64,000 nt of DNA from Diaphorobacter sp. HDW4B (GCF_011305535.1 NZ_CP049905.1:3594001-3658000); one strand, 5' to 3'. Positions 54,820-64,000 are shown, numbered from the stretch's first letter. The notes: generated by a model not told the origin, from the letters alone. A program made the numbers and translations.

Positions 54820-55794
54820 ATGGCGACAACAGTGCGAATCGACAGGACGGGCGGGCCCGAAGTCATGCAGCTGGAAGAGACTCCGGTGCAAGCGCCAGGG
54901 CGTGGTCAGGTGTGGCTGGAGCAGACGGCCATGGGCGTCAATCCGCTGGACGTGCTGCAACGCAAGGGCGGCGCAGTCTTGCCGTTACCGACGGGTCTGG
55001 GGTTGGAAGGCGCAGGCCGTGTGGTGGCGATGGGCGAAGGAGTGACCAACGTGCAAGTGGGCGACCGGGTGGCCTACGCGACGGGGCCCATCGGTGCATA
55101 CGCCAGCGCGCGCCTGTATCCCGCAGAACGTCTGGTGAAGCTGCCCGCATCGATCAGCGATGAGGAGGCGGCTGCCGTGCTGTTCAAAGGCATCACGGCG
55201 CAGTATCTGCTCAAGACAACGTACAGCGTGCAGCTCGGATCGCGCGTGCTCATCTATGGCGCTGCGGGCGCGGTGGGGCAGTTGATGTGCGCTTGGGCCA
55301 AGCATCTGGGCGCGTGGGTGATTGGCGTGGTCTCCAAGCCCGACAGCGTGGCGCGCGCCGAAGCTGCGGGCTGTGATCACGTTCTCGTGTTCGACGCCGA
55401 ACGCATGGCAGGGCAGGTGCGCGAACTGACGGGCGGGGCCATGGTGGATGTGGTGTACGACGCGGTCGGCCGCACCACCTTGAATGCATCGCTCGACAGC
55501 CTGCGTCCGCGCGGATTGCTGGTGTCGTTCGGTGCCACATCGGGCGTGCCCGCACCCATCGAGGTGGGAACGCTCAACGCCAAAGGATCGCTGTATGTGA
55601 CACGTCCCTCGCTGGCCGCACACACGGCAACGGCTGCGGAGTACCAACAGCGTGCGCAGGATGTGCTCGATGCCGTGGCGAGCGGCGCGATCACGCCACG
55701 CATCTGGCGCAGCTATGCGCTGGCCGATGTGAGCGCGGCGCATGCCGATCTGGAGCAGGGGCGTTCACAAGGTGCGATCATCCTCGTTCCTTGA
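54820..55794 (+). CDS. zinc-independent quinone oxidoreductase (MDR superfamily)
   Basis: A 324-residue medium-chain dehydrogenase of the QOR/CAA43093-type group, with no structural or catalytic zinc cysteines. The catalytic/quinone region is VNPLDVLQRKGG and the NADPH fold is LIYGAAGAVGQLMCAWAKHLGA. A downstream LysR gene starts 20 bases later. It probably reduces quinones or enones with NADPH. The start at 54820 is used; a GTG at 54802 is an alternative. Confidence 0.9.
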   Translation: MATTVRIDRTGGPEVMQLEETPVQAPGRGQVWLEQTAMGVNPLDVLQRKGGAVLPLPTGLGLEGAGRVVAMGEGVTNVQVGDRVAYATGPIGAYASARLYPAERLVKLPASISDEEAAAVLFKGITAQYLLKTTYSVQLGSRVLIYGAAGAVGQLMCAWAKHLGAWVIGVVSKPDSVARAEAAGCDHVLVFDAERMAGQVRELTGGAMVDVVYDAVGRTTLNASLDSLRPRGLLVSFGATSGVPAPIEVGTLNAKGSLYVTRPSLAAHTATAAEYQQRAQDVLDAVASGAITPRIWRSYALADVSAAHADLEQGRSQGAIILVP

Positions 55795-55814
55795 ACCCTT
55801 TGCGCGATGCCCCC

Positions 55815-56750
55815 ATGTTTGCCACCGACAGTCAGCACGCCGACGAACTCGCGACCTTGCTCGCCCTGGCCGAGAAGGGCACGTTCGTGGCCGCGGGTGA
55901 TCTGCTGCAGCGCCATCCCTCCGTGTTGACCAAGCGGCTCAAGTCGCTTGAAAACCGGCTCGGCGTGCGACTGGTGGAGCGCACCACGCGCAGACTGCAT
56001 CTCACGCAGGAGGGCGAACGCCTGGTGCAGCGCCTGCGCGAGGCGCAAGGGATGATTGCCGAAGCGGAAGCCGAGGCCAGTCAGGGGGCGGTGCAGGTGC
56101 GTGGGCGCTTGCGGGTGTCCATTCCTGCGGCCATGGGGCGTCGCGTGTTGGCACCCATGTTGGCGGAGTTCGCATTGGCGCATCCGGAGGTCACGCTGGA
56201 GCTGGAATATGCCGACCGCATGGTCGACATCGTGGGCGAGCGTTTCGACGCCGCCATCCGCATCGGCAAGCTGGCCGACAGCCGTCTGGTGGCGACCCGG
56301 TTGAGCGAGCATCAGCGCATTCTCTGCGCAGCGCCTGCGTATCTCAAGCGCTGTGGCAAACCCAAATTGCCGAGCGATCTGGCGCAGCACAACTGTCTGG
56401 GTTTCACGGGTTTTCTGTCCTATCCCGAATGGAAGCTCATGCGCGAAGGCGAGTGCGTCGTCATGCCCGTGCATGGCTCGATGATCAGCAACGACAGCGA
56501 AACGCTGTTGACCGCCGCGACGCTGGGTGTGGGCATCGTCGCGGGTGGCAGCTGGCTTTTTCAACCCGCGCTGGCCGAAGGCAAGCTCGTGCGCGTGCTG
56601 CCCGAGTGGCAACTCAATGCCGATTCGGGCATTTACTTTCTGCGCCCATCCGCACAGTTCAGCACGGCGGCGATGACGGCCTTTCGCCAATGGGTGGTGG
56701 ATTGGTTTGCCAAGCAGCGGAGCACTGCAGCCCCGCGCATCAAGCGTTGA
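55815..56750 (+). CDS. LysR family transcriptional regulator
   Basis: A 311-residue LysR regulator. The helix-turn-helix covers about residues 10-65 (ATLLALAEKGTFVAAGDLLQ, VLTKRLKSLENRLGVRLVER). The C-terminal effector domain follows (RGRLRVSIPAAMGRRVLAPM). It starts 20 bases after the quinone oxidoreductase stop, so the two may share a transcript. The effector is unknown. An in-frame TTG at 55791 would add eight residues. Confidence 0.92.
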   Translation: MFATDSQHADELATLLALAEKGTFVAAGDLLQRHPSVLTKRLKSLENRLGVRLVERTTRRLHLTQEGERLVQRLREAQGMIAEAEAEASQGAVQVRGRLRVSIPAAMGRRVLAPMLAEFALAHPEVTLELEYADRMVDIVGERFDAAIRIGKLADSRLVATRLSEHQRILCAAPAYLKRCGKPKLPSDLAQHNCLGFTGFLSYPEWKLMREGECVVMPVHGSMISNDSETLLTAATLGVGIVAGGSWLFQPALAEGKLVRVLPEWQLNADSGIYFLRPSAQFSTAAMTAFRQWVVDWFAKQRSTAAPRIKR

Positions 56751-57148
56751 GATGCGCTTGCAGTGCTTTCAACAAGCCTGCGTTCATGATTTCCAGAAAG
56801 CTGCAGGCCTGCTGATAAAGGCCGCGCGTGCAGATCAGGCTTGAAGAGCAGGCCGCACGCTGTTCCGCGTGGATTCATAGAATGAATTTCATGACGGGCC
56901 CATGCCGCCCGTCGGCGAAGACCTTCGAGACAAGTCTTGTTCGCGCTGCTGGCATCCGTTGATTTCAGCGCACGTGGACAGCCGCTCCAACCGCGCTCGC
57001 CTTGCGCGCCTCCATGGGCGCGCGTCACTTTGCCCACCATGGCCTACAGACTTTGTAGGAGTTCGCCGCCTTTCGCGGCCGGTGCACAAAGCAAAAAATC
57101 AAACCTCCCGGGATGACCCACGACATCCCTGAAGTCAGGAATCAACAC
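56751..57148. other. intergenic region upstream of the molybdenum hydroxylase operon
   Basis: About 400 bases with no supported gene. A weak CAAGCG...CGCTTG dyad at 56741-56760 spans the LysR stop. The remainder likely holds the operon promoter; I see no clear regulator site. Confidence 0.4.
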
Positions 57149-57751
57149 ATGAAATTCATCTTGAACGAGCAGCCGGTCGAGCTGCAGGGCGTTGCGCTCG
57201 ATACGCCCTTGCTCTACGTGCTGCGCAACGACATGCAGCTCAATGGTCCCAAGTATGGCTGCGGCCTTGGCGAATGCGGTGCCTGCTCGGTGCTCATCGA
57301 CGGCAAGGTCGCGCGCTCGTGCTCGATTCCGCTGAGCGTTGCGGAAGGCGCGCGCATCACCACGCTCGAAGGCCTGTCGCCTGCCGCGACGGCCGCCGCC
57401 AAGGCCAGCGTTGCGCGCGATGTGCAGATGCAGATGCTCGGTCAAGATGCCATCGACGGCGCGAACGCCGCCAAGCAGGCAACGCCCGCGGTCTCGACCA
57501 TCGCGCTGCACCCCGTGCAGCAGGCCTTCATCGAAGAGCAGGCAGCGCAATGCGGCTACTGCACGAACGGCATGGTGATGGCGTTGGTCGCGCTGTTCGA
57601 TGCACATCCCACGGCGAACGATGACGAGGTCAAGCTGGCGCTCTCGGGCAACCTGTGCCGCTGTGGCACCCATGTGGAAATCATGCGCGCTGCGGCTCGT
57701 GCTCGCGAGCTGATTGCGCAGGGCGGCAACAAGGCAAAGAAGGCGGCGTGA
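57149..57751 (+). CDS. 2Fe-2S subunit of a molybdenum hydroxylase
   Basis: A 200-residue small subunit with two iron-sulfur centres: GCGLGECGACSVLIDG for the plant-type ferredoxin cluster and QCGYCTNGMVM with NLCRCGTHVEI for the second. This is the CoxS/XdhA/IorA/NicA pattern. It accepts electrons from the molybdenum centre. The start at 57149 (MKFILNEQ) is preferred; AGGA lies 9 bases before. It is 2 bases upstream of the large subunit gene. Confidence 0.93.
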   Translation: MKFILNEQPVELQGVALDTPLLYVLRNDMQLNGPKYGCGLGECGACSVLIDGKVARSCSIPLSVAEGARITTLEGLSPAATAAAKASVARDVQMQMLGQDAIDGANAAKQATPAVSTIALHPVQQAFIEEQAAQCGYCTNGMVMALVALFDAHPTANDDEVKLALSGNLCRCGTHVEIMRAAARARELIAQGGNKAKKAA

Positions 57752-57753
57752 TC

Positions 57754-60090
57754 ATGATGAAGAACGACATTCAAACTGGCAACGCACATCCGATTCAACT
57801 CACCCGCCGCAATCTGCTCAAGGCCGGTGGCATGGTATTGGTGGCTTCCGCCACGGCAGGTCATCTGTTCGCGCAGAACAACGCAGCGCCCGCAGCGCAG
57901 CCTGCGACCAAGCTGTTTCCCGCGCCGGATGACAAGCATGTGAACACCTTCATCGCCATCGGCCCCGATGGGCATGTGACGGCATTCTGTGGTCACGTCG
58001 ATCTGGGCACCGGCGTGCGCACGGCGCTTGCGCAGATGGTGGCCGACGAACTCGATGTGACTTTCGAGCAGGTCACCATGGTGCTGGGTCACACCTTCAA
58101 GACGCCCGATCAAGGCCCGACGATTGCGAGCGCGACGATTCAGGTGACCGCCACGCCGCTGCGCCAGGCTGCAGCGCAAGTGCGCGAACTGCTGGTGGCT
58201 CAGGCCGCGCAAAAGCTGGGCGTTCCCGCGTCTGCCATCACCACGCGCGATGGTGTGGCGCATGCCGGTGGCAAGCATGTGGGCTACGGCGAACTGGTGC
58301 AGGGCCAGAATCTGGAGCTGCCGCTGAACGCAGAAACCGTGCTACGCAAGCCAAGCCAGTTCAAGCACATGGGCCAATCGGTGGCGCGCGTCGACATTCC
58401 CAACAAGGTGCTGGGTGCGCTCACGTATGTCCACGACCTGCGCCTGCCCGGCATGGTGCATGCGCGCGTGGTGCGTCCGCCTTATGCGGGTGCCGATGCA
58501 GCCGCGCCGTTCGGCAGCGCGCTGGTGTCGGTGGACAAGGAATCCATCAAGCATCTGCCGGGCATTCTCAGCGTGGTGGTGCAGGGCGATTTCGTGGCCG
58601 TCGTGGCTGAGCGCGAAGAGCAGGCGATTGCTGGCATGCGCCAACTGAAGGTGACGTGGAAGGCATGGGAAGGCATGCCCGACCTGTCGCTCAAGGGCCT
58701 GGGCAAGACGCTGATCGATCATCCCAAGACCGACCGCGATCTGGTGGTGGAAGACGGTGCGCTCGACGCGATCAAGAAGTCCGCCAAGTTGATCGAGGCC
58801 GATTTTGTCTGGCCGTATCACATGCATGCCTCCATCGGTCCCTCGTGCGCCGTGGCGCGTGTGGCCAATGGCAAGGCCGAGGTCTGGTCCGGCACGCAGA
58901 ACCCGCACGACATGCGCAAGGACGTGGCCAAGCTGCTCGACATGGACGTCGATGCGGTGAACATTCTGCGTCTGGAGGCCTCGGGCTGCTATGGCCGCAA
59001 CGGTGCCGACGACGTGAGCGCCGATGCCGCGCTGATCGCCAAGCTCACCGGCAAGACTGTACGCGTGCAGCTCATGCGCGAGCAGGAACATGCGTGGGAG
59101 CCCAAGGGCACGGCGCAGCTTATCCGTGCGCGCGGCGGCATCGATGCGCAAGGCAACATCACGGGTTACGACTTCAAGACTTGCTATCCGTCGAACGGCT
59201 CGACCGTGCTTGCGTTGCTGCTTACCGGCAAGGTCGAGAACAAGTCCGTGGTGCAGCAGATGGGCGACCGCACTGCTGTGCCAGCGTATGAGTTCCCCAA
59301 CCGCCACATCATCAGTCAGGACGCCGCGCCGATTGCGCGTGCGTCGTGGATGCGCGGCGTGTCGGCGTTGCCCAATGTGTTTGCGCATGAAAGCTGGATC
59401 GACGAATGCGCATACGAGGCCGGCGCCGATCCGATCGAATACCGCCTGCGCTATTTGAAGGACCCACGCGCGATTGCCTTGGTCGAGGCGATGAAGAAGC
59501 AGTGCAACTGGCAGGCGGGTCGCGCGCATCGCAATCCTGCACCCGCAGACGAACGTCTCGTCAAAGGACGCGGCTTTGCCTATGCGCGCTACATCCACAG
59601 CAAATTCCCGGGCTACGGCGCGGCCTGGGCCGTGTGGGTGATCGACATCACCGTGGATCGCCAGACCGGCAAGATCACGCCCGTGAAAGTGTTTGTCGCG
59701 CAGGACACGGGCGCGATGGTCAACCCCGCAGGCGTGCGCCATCAGGCCCACGGCAACATCGTGCAGTCCACAAGCCGTGTGCTCAAAGAGTTCGTCACAT
59801 TCGACAAGCAGGGCGTGACGTCGCTGGAGTGGGGCGGTTATCCGATCCTGCGCTTCCCCGAGTTGCCAGAGATCGACCTGCAATTGGTCGAGCGCCCCGA
59901 CGAGGCCCCGATGGGCGCAGGCGAATCGGCTTCGGTGCCGAGTGCTGCGGCGTTCGCCAACGCGATTTTCGATGCGACCGGCGTGCGCATGCGCGAAGTG
60001 CCGTTCACCCCCAGCCGTGTGCTTGCCGCGCTCAAGAATGCGCCCACAGCATCCGCCGCCAACGCTGCAGCTTCGGCTGCCAGCAAATAA
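57754..60090 (+). CDS. molybdopterin-binding large subunit of a periplasmic oxidoreductase (IorB/NicB-like)
   Basis: A 778-residue xanthine-oxidase-family subunit. The N-terminus is a Tat signal (LTRRNLLKAGGMVLVASATAG), so the holoenzyme is exported. Aldehyde-oxidase-type domains follow: HVDLGTGVRTALAQMVADEL, RLEASGCYGRNGADDVSADA, and the active-site glutamate in PMGAGESASVPSAAA. In isoquinoline and nicotinate dehydrogenases the related subunit hydroxylates N-heterocycles or oxidises aldehydes; the substrate here is unknown. The cytochrome gene is next (21 bases), suggesting electron flow to a c-type cytochrome. Confidence 0.92.
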   Translation: MMKNDIQTGNAHPIQLTRRNLLKAGGMVLVASATAGHLFAQNNAAPAAQPATKLFPAPDDKHVNTFIAIGPDGHVTAFCGHVDLGTGVRTALAQMVADELDVTFEQVTMVLGHTFKTPDQGPTIASATIQVTATPLRQAAAQVRELLVAQAAQKLGVPASAITTRDGVAHAGGKHVGYGELVQGQNLELPLNAETVLRKPSQFKHMGQSVARVDIPNKVLGALTYVHDLRLPGMVHARVVRPPYAGADAAAPFGSALVSVDKESIKHLPGILSVVVQGDFVAVVAEREEQAIAGMRQLKVTWKAWEGMPDLSLKGLGKTLIDHPKTDRDLVVEDGALDAIKKSAKLIEADFVWPYHMHASIGPSCAVARVANGKAEVWSGTQNPHDMRKDVAKLLDMDVDAVNILRLEASGCYGRNGADDVSADAALIAKLTGKTVRVQLMREQEHAWEPKGTAQLIRARGGIDAQGNITGYDFKTCYPSNGSTVLALLLTGKVENKSVVQQMGDRTAVPAYEFPNRHIISQDAAPIARASWMRGVSALPNVFAHESWIDECAYEAGADPIEYRLRYLKDPRAIALVEAMKKQCNWQAGRAHRNPAPADERLVKGRGFAYARYIHSKFPGYGAAWAVWVIDITVDRQTGKITPVKVFVAQDTGAMVNPAGVRHQAHGNIVQSTSRVLKEFVTFDKQGVTSLEWGGYPILRFPELPEIDLQLVERPDEAPMGAGESASVPSAAAFANAIFDATGVRMREVPFTPSRVLAALKNAPTASAANAAASAASK

Positions 60091-60111
60091 GAAAGAGGGG
60101 GAGCACACATC

Positions 60112-61434
60112 ATGCGTTCACTCAAGAAACTCATTCTCATCCTGCTCGCGCTGGCGGTCATCGTGATCGGCGGCTTCTTCGCGCTGACCCATCAATCCGT
60201 GATGGACCCCGTGGCGCAACCCGCCGCAGGCAGCTTCTCGCAACAGCAGATCGACAAGGGCAAACTGCTGGCCGCGATGGGCGACTGCGCGGTCTGCCAC
60301 ACCGCGCCGGGCGGCACGAAGAACACAGGCGGTCTGCCTATCGCCAGCCCGTTCGGCACCATCTACACCACCAACATCACGCCCGATGCCGAGACCGGCA
60401 TCGGCAGTTGGTCGTATGAAGCCTTCGAGCGCGCCATGCGCCACGGCGTGAACCGCGACGGGCAGTATCTTTATCCTGCGTTTCCGTACACCGCGTTCAC
60501 GCGCGTGACGGACGACGACATGAAGTCGCTCTACGCCTATCTGATGACGCAGCCTGCCGTGAAGCACCAGCCGCCCAAGACGTCGCTGAACTTCCCGTTC
60601 AACGTGCGCCCCGGCATTGCAGCATGGAACTGGATGTACCTGAAGAAGGGCCCGCTGCCCGAAGACAGCAGCAAGCCGCCGGAATGGAATCGCGGTGCCT
60701 ACATCGCCGAAGGTCTGGGCCACTGCAGCGCCTGCCACTCGCCACGTGACCAGTTCGCGGGCGAAAAGGGCGGCGCGGAAAAGTTCGCGGGCAGCACGCT
60801 CGATGGCTGGACCGTTCCCGCGCTCACATCCAAGACCAGCGCGCCCATGGTCTGGACGGCGGACGATCTGTACGCCTACTTCAAGCACGGCTTCTCGCCA
60901 CGCCACGGCTCGGCAGCGGGCCCGATGGCGCCGGTGGTGCACGGCATGTCGCAGCAAAGCGATGCCGACATCAAGGCGCTGGCCAGCTACATCATGTCGT
61001 TCAAGGACCCGAACGCCAAGGTCGTGGATGCCGAAGCCTATGTTGCCGCGAAGCTGAAGGAGCCCAAGTTCGCCATCGACCATGAAGGCTACCGCTTGTT
61101 CGAAGGTGCATGCGCGAGCTGCCACAGCGCGGTGGGCGACATCAAGAGCAGCATGTTCGGCGTGCGCCCGCAACTGGCGCTGAACACCAATCTGTACTCC
61201 GATTCGCCCAACAACTCGGTGCTCGTGATGCTCAACGGCATCCAGACCGCAGCCACGCCGACGACCGGCACCATGCCCGCCTTCCGCCACAACCTGAGCG
61301 ACGCGCAGATCGCCACGCTGCTCAACACCATGCGCGAGCAATATGGTCTGCAGCCCTGGTCGAACCTGCCCGCGACGGTGGGCAAGCTGCGCAAGGAAAC
61401 GGAGCCGAGTGCGACGCGTCTGAGTGCGCATTGA
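60112..61434 (+). CDS. membrane-anchored tri-haem cytochrome c
   Basis: A 440-residue protein with an N-terminal membrane anchor (ILILLALAVIVIGGFFAL) and three CxxCH haem sites: CAVCH near residue 59, CSACH near 207, and CASCH near 340. This matches the cytochrome subunit of alcohol/aldehyde dehydrogenases and the C-terminal part of NicB. It should pass electrons from the molybdenum hydroxylase to the respiratory chain. It closes the three-gene operon. Confidence 0.93.
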   Translation: MRSLKKLILILLALAVIVIGGFFALTHQSVMDPVAQPAAGSFSQQQIDKGKLLAAMGDCAVCHTAPGGTKNTGGLPIASPFGTIYTTNITPDAETGIGSWSYEAFERAMRHGVNRDGQYLYPAFPYTAFTRVTDDDMKSLYAYLMTQPAVKHQPPKTSLNFPFNVRPGIAAWNWMYLKKGPLPEDSSKPPEWNRGAYIAEGLGHCSACHSPRDQFAGEKGGAEKFAGSTLDGWTVPALTSKTSAPMVWTADDLYAYFKHGFSPRHGSAAGPMAPVVHGMSQQSDADIKALASYIMSFKDPNAKVVDAEAYVAAKLKEPKFAIDHEGYRLFEGACASCHSAVGDIKSSMFGVRPQLALNTNLYSDSPNNSVLVMLNGIQTAATPTTGTMPAFRHNLSDAQIATLLNTMREQYGLQPWSNLPATVGKLRKETEPSATRLSAH

Positions 61435-61484
61435 TCGTCATTCGAGGCGACGGACGAGCTGACAAACGCCCTCCATGAAGCGAC

Positions 61485-61515
61485 AAGGGACTGCATGCGA
61501 ATGCAGTCCCTTTTT
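61485..61515 (+). terminator. terminator of the molybdenum hydroxylase operon
   Basis: AAGGGACTGCAT-GCGA-ATGCAGTCCCTT, a 12-bp perfect stem, followed by TTT. It lies 50 bases after the cytochrome stop. Confidence 0.95.
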
Positions 61516-61684
61516 CACTTTTGCGCGCTGCAACTCACGCTTGGGCGGCGCGCTTCGCACGGGCCGTTTTCGCCGTTGAGATATAAATCCAATATATTTC
61601 AAGGCATTGCGGTGGTGGTGAGTCATCACTACGGCCTTGTGACTTGCGAGCGCGAATTCAATCCTCTGACGCAGGGAGCCCATT

Positions 61685-62863
61685 TTGAGCCAGCAATTTC
61701 TCGTGATTTCCGGTGGTGAGCTGTGGCTGCACGAGGCCGATGGCCAATCCACGCAGATCTTCTCGTCCTTCGCCAAGGAGATGCTGCAGCGCGAGGCCGA
61801 TCGGCAGCGCACGACCTCGTGGAAATATGCCGAGCGCGAGGACAGCAAGGGGCTGATTGGTCCGGCGCTGTGGGGGCGTGGCGGCGGCGGTGCGGACAAT
61901 CTGGCGCCCGCGCGCTTTCTGCATGTCTGCAAGGCGGGCGAGCCGCGCACCATCTACTACGTGATGACCGTGGGCCGCACGGTGGGGCTGTTCAAGTATT
62001 ACCTGGACGAGCAGCGCGAGATCCGGCTTTTCCATCGGCAGCAGACGCAGATTCTGGGCTTGGCCTATCTGCCGCAGACCCAGCATGTGGTACTCGCGAT
62101 CATGCATGGCGATGGCACGGCGCATCTGGAGGTCTACGACGAGGAAGGCACGCAGAAAGGCGCGATCACGCATGGCGACAGCATCGACGCCTCGCCCGCA
62201 GCCATGCCCGGTGCCGAGTCCACGGTGGTCTATCAATCGTGGGGATTGGCACGCAATGCGGATTCGGGTGCGGTGGTTGGCTTGGGGCAGTCGGCTGTGC
62301 ATTGGGTGGACTACAAGGCGGGCGAGATGGACAGCCTGCTCGACGATGCGCAGTGGGACTTCGTCGCGCCGCGCATTTCCGAAGACCGCGTGCTGTATTC
62401 GATCCGCCGACCTGCCGACAAACCCCTGCATGAAAAAGCGGGCGGCGCGGCCAAGGATGCGCTGTTGATGCCGCTGCGGTTGGGCAAGGCGGTGTTCGGT
62501 TATTTGAATGTGTTCTCGATGCTCTACGGCAAGGAGCCGCTGCGTTCGGCGGGTGGCCCGCGCACGCCGGAGTTGGATCAGGACCTCGGCACGCTGTGGC
62601 TGCATGGCCGCCGCATCGAGCTCTCCAAGGTGCGCAACGACCCGGAATACGCGGGCAACCTCGTGCCCGCGTCGTGGAAGCTCATCGCACAGGCGGGCCG
62701 TAATGCCGCGCCCGAAGAGATCGCCAGCCACGTCGCGCAGTTCGACGTGCTGGCCGACGGCTCGCTGCTGTATTCCAACGGTTATGACATCTACCACTGG
62801 CAGCGCGGCAGCGCACGCAAGCTTGCGCGGCGCGAGTTGGTGGAAGGGCTGCTTGGGCTTTGA
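61685..62863 (+). CDS. uncharacterised protein, possibly a beta-propeller
   Basis: A 392-residue protein. It lacks a signal peptide and membrane helices. Short repeated beta-rich blocks (IYYVMTVGRTVGLFKYYLDE, LAYLPQTQHVVLAIMHGDG, FDVLADGSLLYSNGYDIYHW) suggest a WD40/TolB-like propeller. No enzyme motif stands out. The start is a TTG at 61685 with CAGGGAG about 7 bases upstream. It follows the operon terminator and is likely its own unit. Confidence 0.7.
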   Translation: MSQQFLVISGGELWLHEADGQSTQIFSSFAKEMLQREADRQRTTSWKYAEREDSKGLIGPALWGRGGGGADNLAPARFLHVCKAGEPRTIYYVMTVGRTVGLFKYYLDEQREIRLFHRQQTQILGLAYLPQTQHVVLAIMHGDGTAHLEVYDEEGTQKGAITHGDSIDASPAAMPGAESTVVYQSWGLARNADSGAVVGLGQSAVHWVDYKAGEMDSLLDDAQWDFVAPRISEDRVLYSIRRPADKPLHEKAGGAAKDALLMPLRLGKAVFGYLNVFSMLYGKEPLRSAGGPRTPELDQDLGTLWLHGRRIELSKVRNDPEYAGNLVPASWKLIAQAGRNAAPEEIASHVAQFDVLADGSLLYSNGYDIYHWQRGSARKLARRELVEGLLGL

Positions 62864-62882
62864 AGTGTGAAGCGCGCTCAGT

Positions 62883-63767
62883 TCAGCGTGCAGCACCGCG
62901 CGTGATGTGCTGCGCGACGGCGGCAATCGCGGGCTCGATGCTCTTGGTGCTGCCTGTGCCTTGCGTGACGTAGACCGCTGCGATGATGGGCGGGCGGTTC
63001 GGTGGCCAGAACACGCCCACGTCGTTGACCGATCCCGTGCCTGACGAGCCGGTCTTGCTGCCTATCTTCCAGCCTTGCGGAAGACCCGCCGCCAGGCGGT
63101 TGCGGTTGGTGCTGGTGGCTCGCATCCACTGAACCAACTGCTCGCGACTGCGCGGCGAGAGCACATCGCCCAGCACCAGTTGCTGCAGCAACGTGGCCAT
63201 GGCGCGCGGTGAGGTGGTGTCGCGCGGATCGCCGGGTTTGCTTTCGTTCAGATCGGGCTCCCAACGATCGAGACGCGTCACATCGTCACCGAGCGAGCGT
63301 GCAAAGGCGGTCATGCCCTGCGGGCCACCCAGCGTTTCCAGAAGCAGATTGGCGGCGGTGTTGTCGCTCACCGTGATGGCCGCGTGGCACAGCTCGGCCA
63401 GCGTCATGCCGTTCTTGCCGGCCTGCGGCTCGGTGACGGGCGAGTAGTCGATCAGTGCCTTGCGCTCGAAGCGGATGCGTCGATCCAACTGCTCGCGGCC
63501 CTGATCCACGCGCTGGAGCACGTGCGCTGCCGCCAGCCACTTGAAGGTGCTGCACATGGGAAAGCGTTCATCGAGACGCTGCCCATCCCACCCGCCATGG
63601 GCAGTGTCGAGCACGGCGACGCCCATGCGTCCGGTGGATTGCTTTTCGATGCGAGACCACGGCTCGGATACGCTTTGACTCTGCGCTGTCGAGCATGCGG
63701 TCAGCGGCAATGCGGCAGCGGCGACGCAGGCGCTCAGCGCGTGGAAATGAAATTGGCGACGGTGCAT
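62883..63767 (-). CDS. class A beta-lactamase
   Basis: A 294-residue serine beta-lactamase. A signal peptide ends near a lipobox-like LTAC (residue 25). All class A residues are present: FPMCSTFKWLAA (SxxK, Ser70), VSDNTAANLLL (SDN, 130), RWEPDLNES (Glu166) and GSKTGSSG (KTG, 234). It should hydrolyse penicillins; the sequence alone does not tell its spectrum, though the omega loop is of standard length. No AmpR-type regulator is adjacent; a short partial gene diverges at 63881. Confidence 0.95.
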   Translation of the reverse strand: MHRRQFHFHALSACVAAAALPLTACSTAQSQSVSEPWSRIEKQSTGRMGVAVLDTAHGGWDGQRLDERFPMCSTFKWLAAAHVLQRVDQGREQLDRRIRFERKALIDYSPVTEPQAGKNGMTLAELCHAAITVSDNTAANLLLETLGGPQGMTAFARSLGDDVTRLDRWEPDLNESKPGDPRDTTSPRAMATLLQQLVLGDVLSPRSREQLVQWMRATSTNRNRLAAGLPQGWKIGSKTGSSGTGSVNDVGVFWPPNRPPIIAAVYVTQGTGSTKSIEPAIAAVAQHITRGAAR

Positions 63768-63880
63768 GGTGTGCGGCTTTCGTGGGTGAAAAATGAATGT
63801 GGTGATGACAATGGCCGCAAGCATGCCCGTGGCGTACACGTTCGTAAAATACGAGTTCATAACTTTCATAACAAGCACCG

Positions 63881-64000
63881 ATGCCCACGAAAAAACCAGC
63901 TCTCCAGATCGCGCTTGAAGCTCCATGGACATTGGGCGATGTGGCTGCATCACGCTTTGCCGTGCTGCTTCTGCTGGCGCTGGCCGTTGCCAGACGTGCG
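63881..64000 (+). CDS. partial membrane-associated protein, runs off right edge
   Basis: Forty codons are visible from ATG at 63881 (MPTKKPALQIALEAPWTLGD, then a hydrophobic VLLLLALAVARR). It diverges from the beta-lactamase gene, with an AT-rich stretch between (TTCATAACTTTCATAAC at about 63856-63872). The product cannot be identified from this fragment. Confidence 0.5.
   Translation, partial: MPTKKPALQIALEAPWTLGDVAASRFAVLLLLALAVARRA

Noticed and set aside
61495-61719. A 74-residue plus-strand gene
   Set aside because: It starts inside the operon terminator hairpin and overlaps the next gene's start.

Overview
The window is chromosomal DNA of high G+C content. It most resembles a betaproteobacterium of the order Burkholderiales, family Comamonadaceae (Comamonas/Delftia-like). 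Reasons: the style of the housekeeping proteins (infA with a C-terminal extension, an slpA-ispH pair, serS, radC), interspersed GC-rich intergenic repeats of a kind I associate with that family, and the dense mix of LysR/TetR/AraC regulators with small catabolic genes. The genus call is inference. No plasmid, prophage, IS element or CRISPR array was found.

Layout. 1-5.3 kb: the start of a PreT-like pyrimidine reductase gene diverging from a RutR-like TetR regulator, a HigBA-type toxin-antitoxin pair, then an amino-acid permease, AraC regulator and LysE exporter on the minus strand. 5.8-6.8 kb: a small conserved protein, infA and an RRM RNA-binding protein. 6.8-8.5 kb: an isochorismatase-type hydrolase and LysR regulator. 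8.7-19.1 kb: a complete selenocysteine/formate dehydrogenase locus. The minus strand carries fdnG (with an in-frame UGA for Sec196 and a visible SECIS hairpin), fdxH, a cytochrome b subunit, fdhE, selA, selB and the tRNA-Sec gene; fdhD diverges on the plus strand. This single locus encodes the enzyme, its maturation factors and the machinery to decode its UGA, except selD, which is not in the window.

19.2-35 kb: an FtsX-type permease, a membrane protein, a truncated haemoglobin, a CpdB-type nucleotidase lipoprotein, a long imperfect inverted repeat, a short Rhs/YD-repeat protein with no C-terminal toxin region, an Smr protein, radC, slpA-ispH, a CNNM/CBS protein, serS and a DUF1232 protein. 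35.2-41.8 kb: a LuxR-type response regulator and histidine kinase, then two exported surface proteins (one with a C-terminal sorting-like tail, one a collagen-like Gly-Ala-Thr repeat protein encoded by a coding minisatellite) and a family-2 glycosyltransferase. I infer a regulated surface-structure locus. It is the least conventional part of the window.

41.8-64 kb: a nucleotidyltransferase-like protein, an FMN alpha-hydroxy-acid oxidase, two tandem pirins, a molbindin, trmO, a gamma-glutamyltransferase lipoprotein, an MBL-fold hydrolase, a ZntB/CorA-type transporter, a solute-binding protein paired with a DAACS symporter, a quinone oxidoreductase with LysR regulator, a three-gene periplasmic molybdenum hydroxylase operon (2Fe-2S subunit, Tat-exported Mo subunit, tri-haem cytochrome c), a beta-propeller-like hypothetical protein and a class A beta-lactamase. 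A divergent partial gene runs off the right edge.
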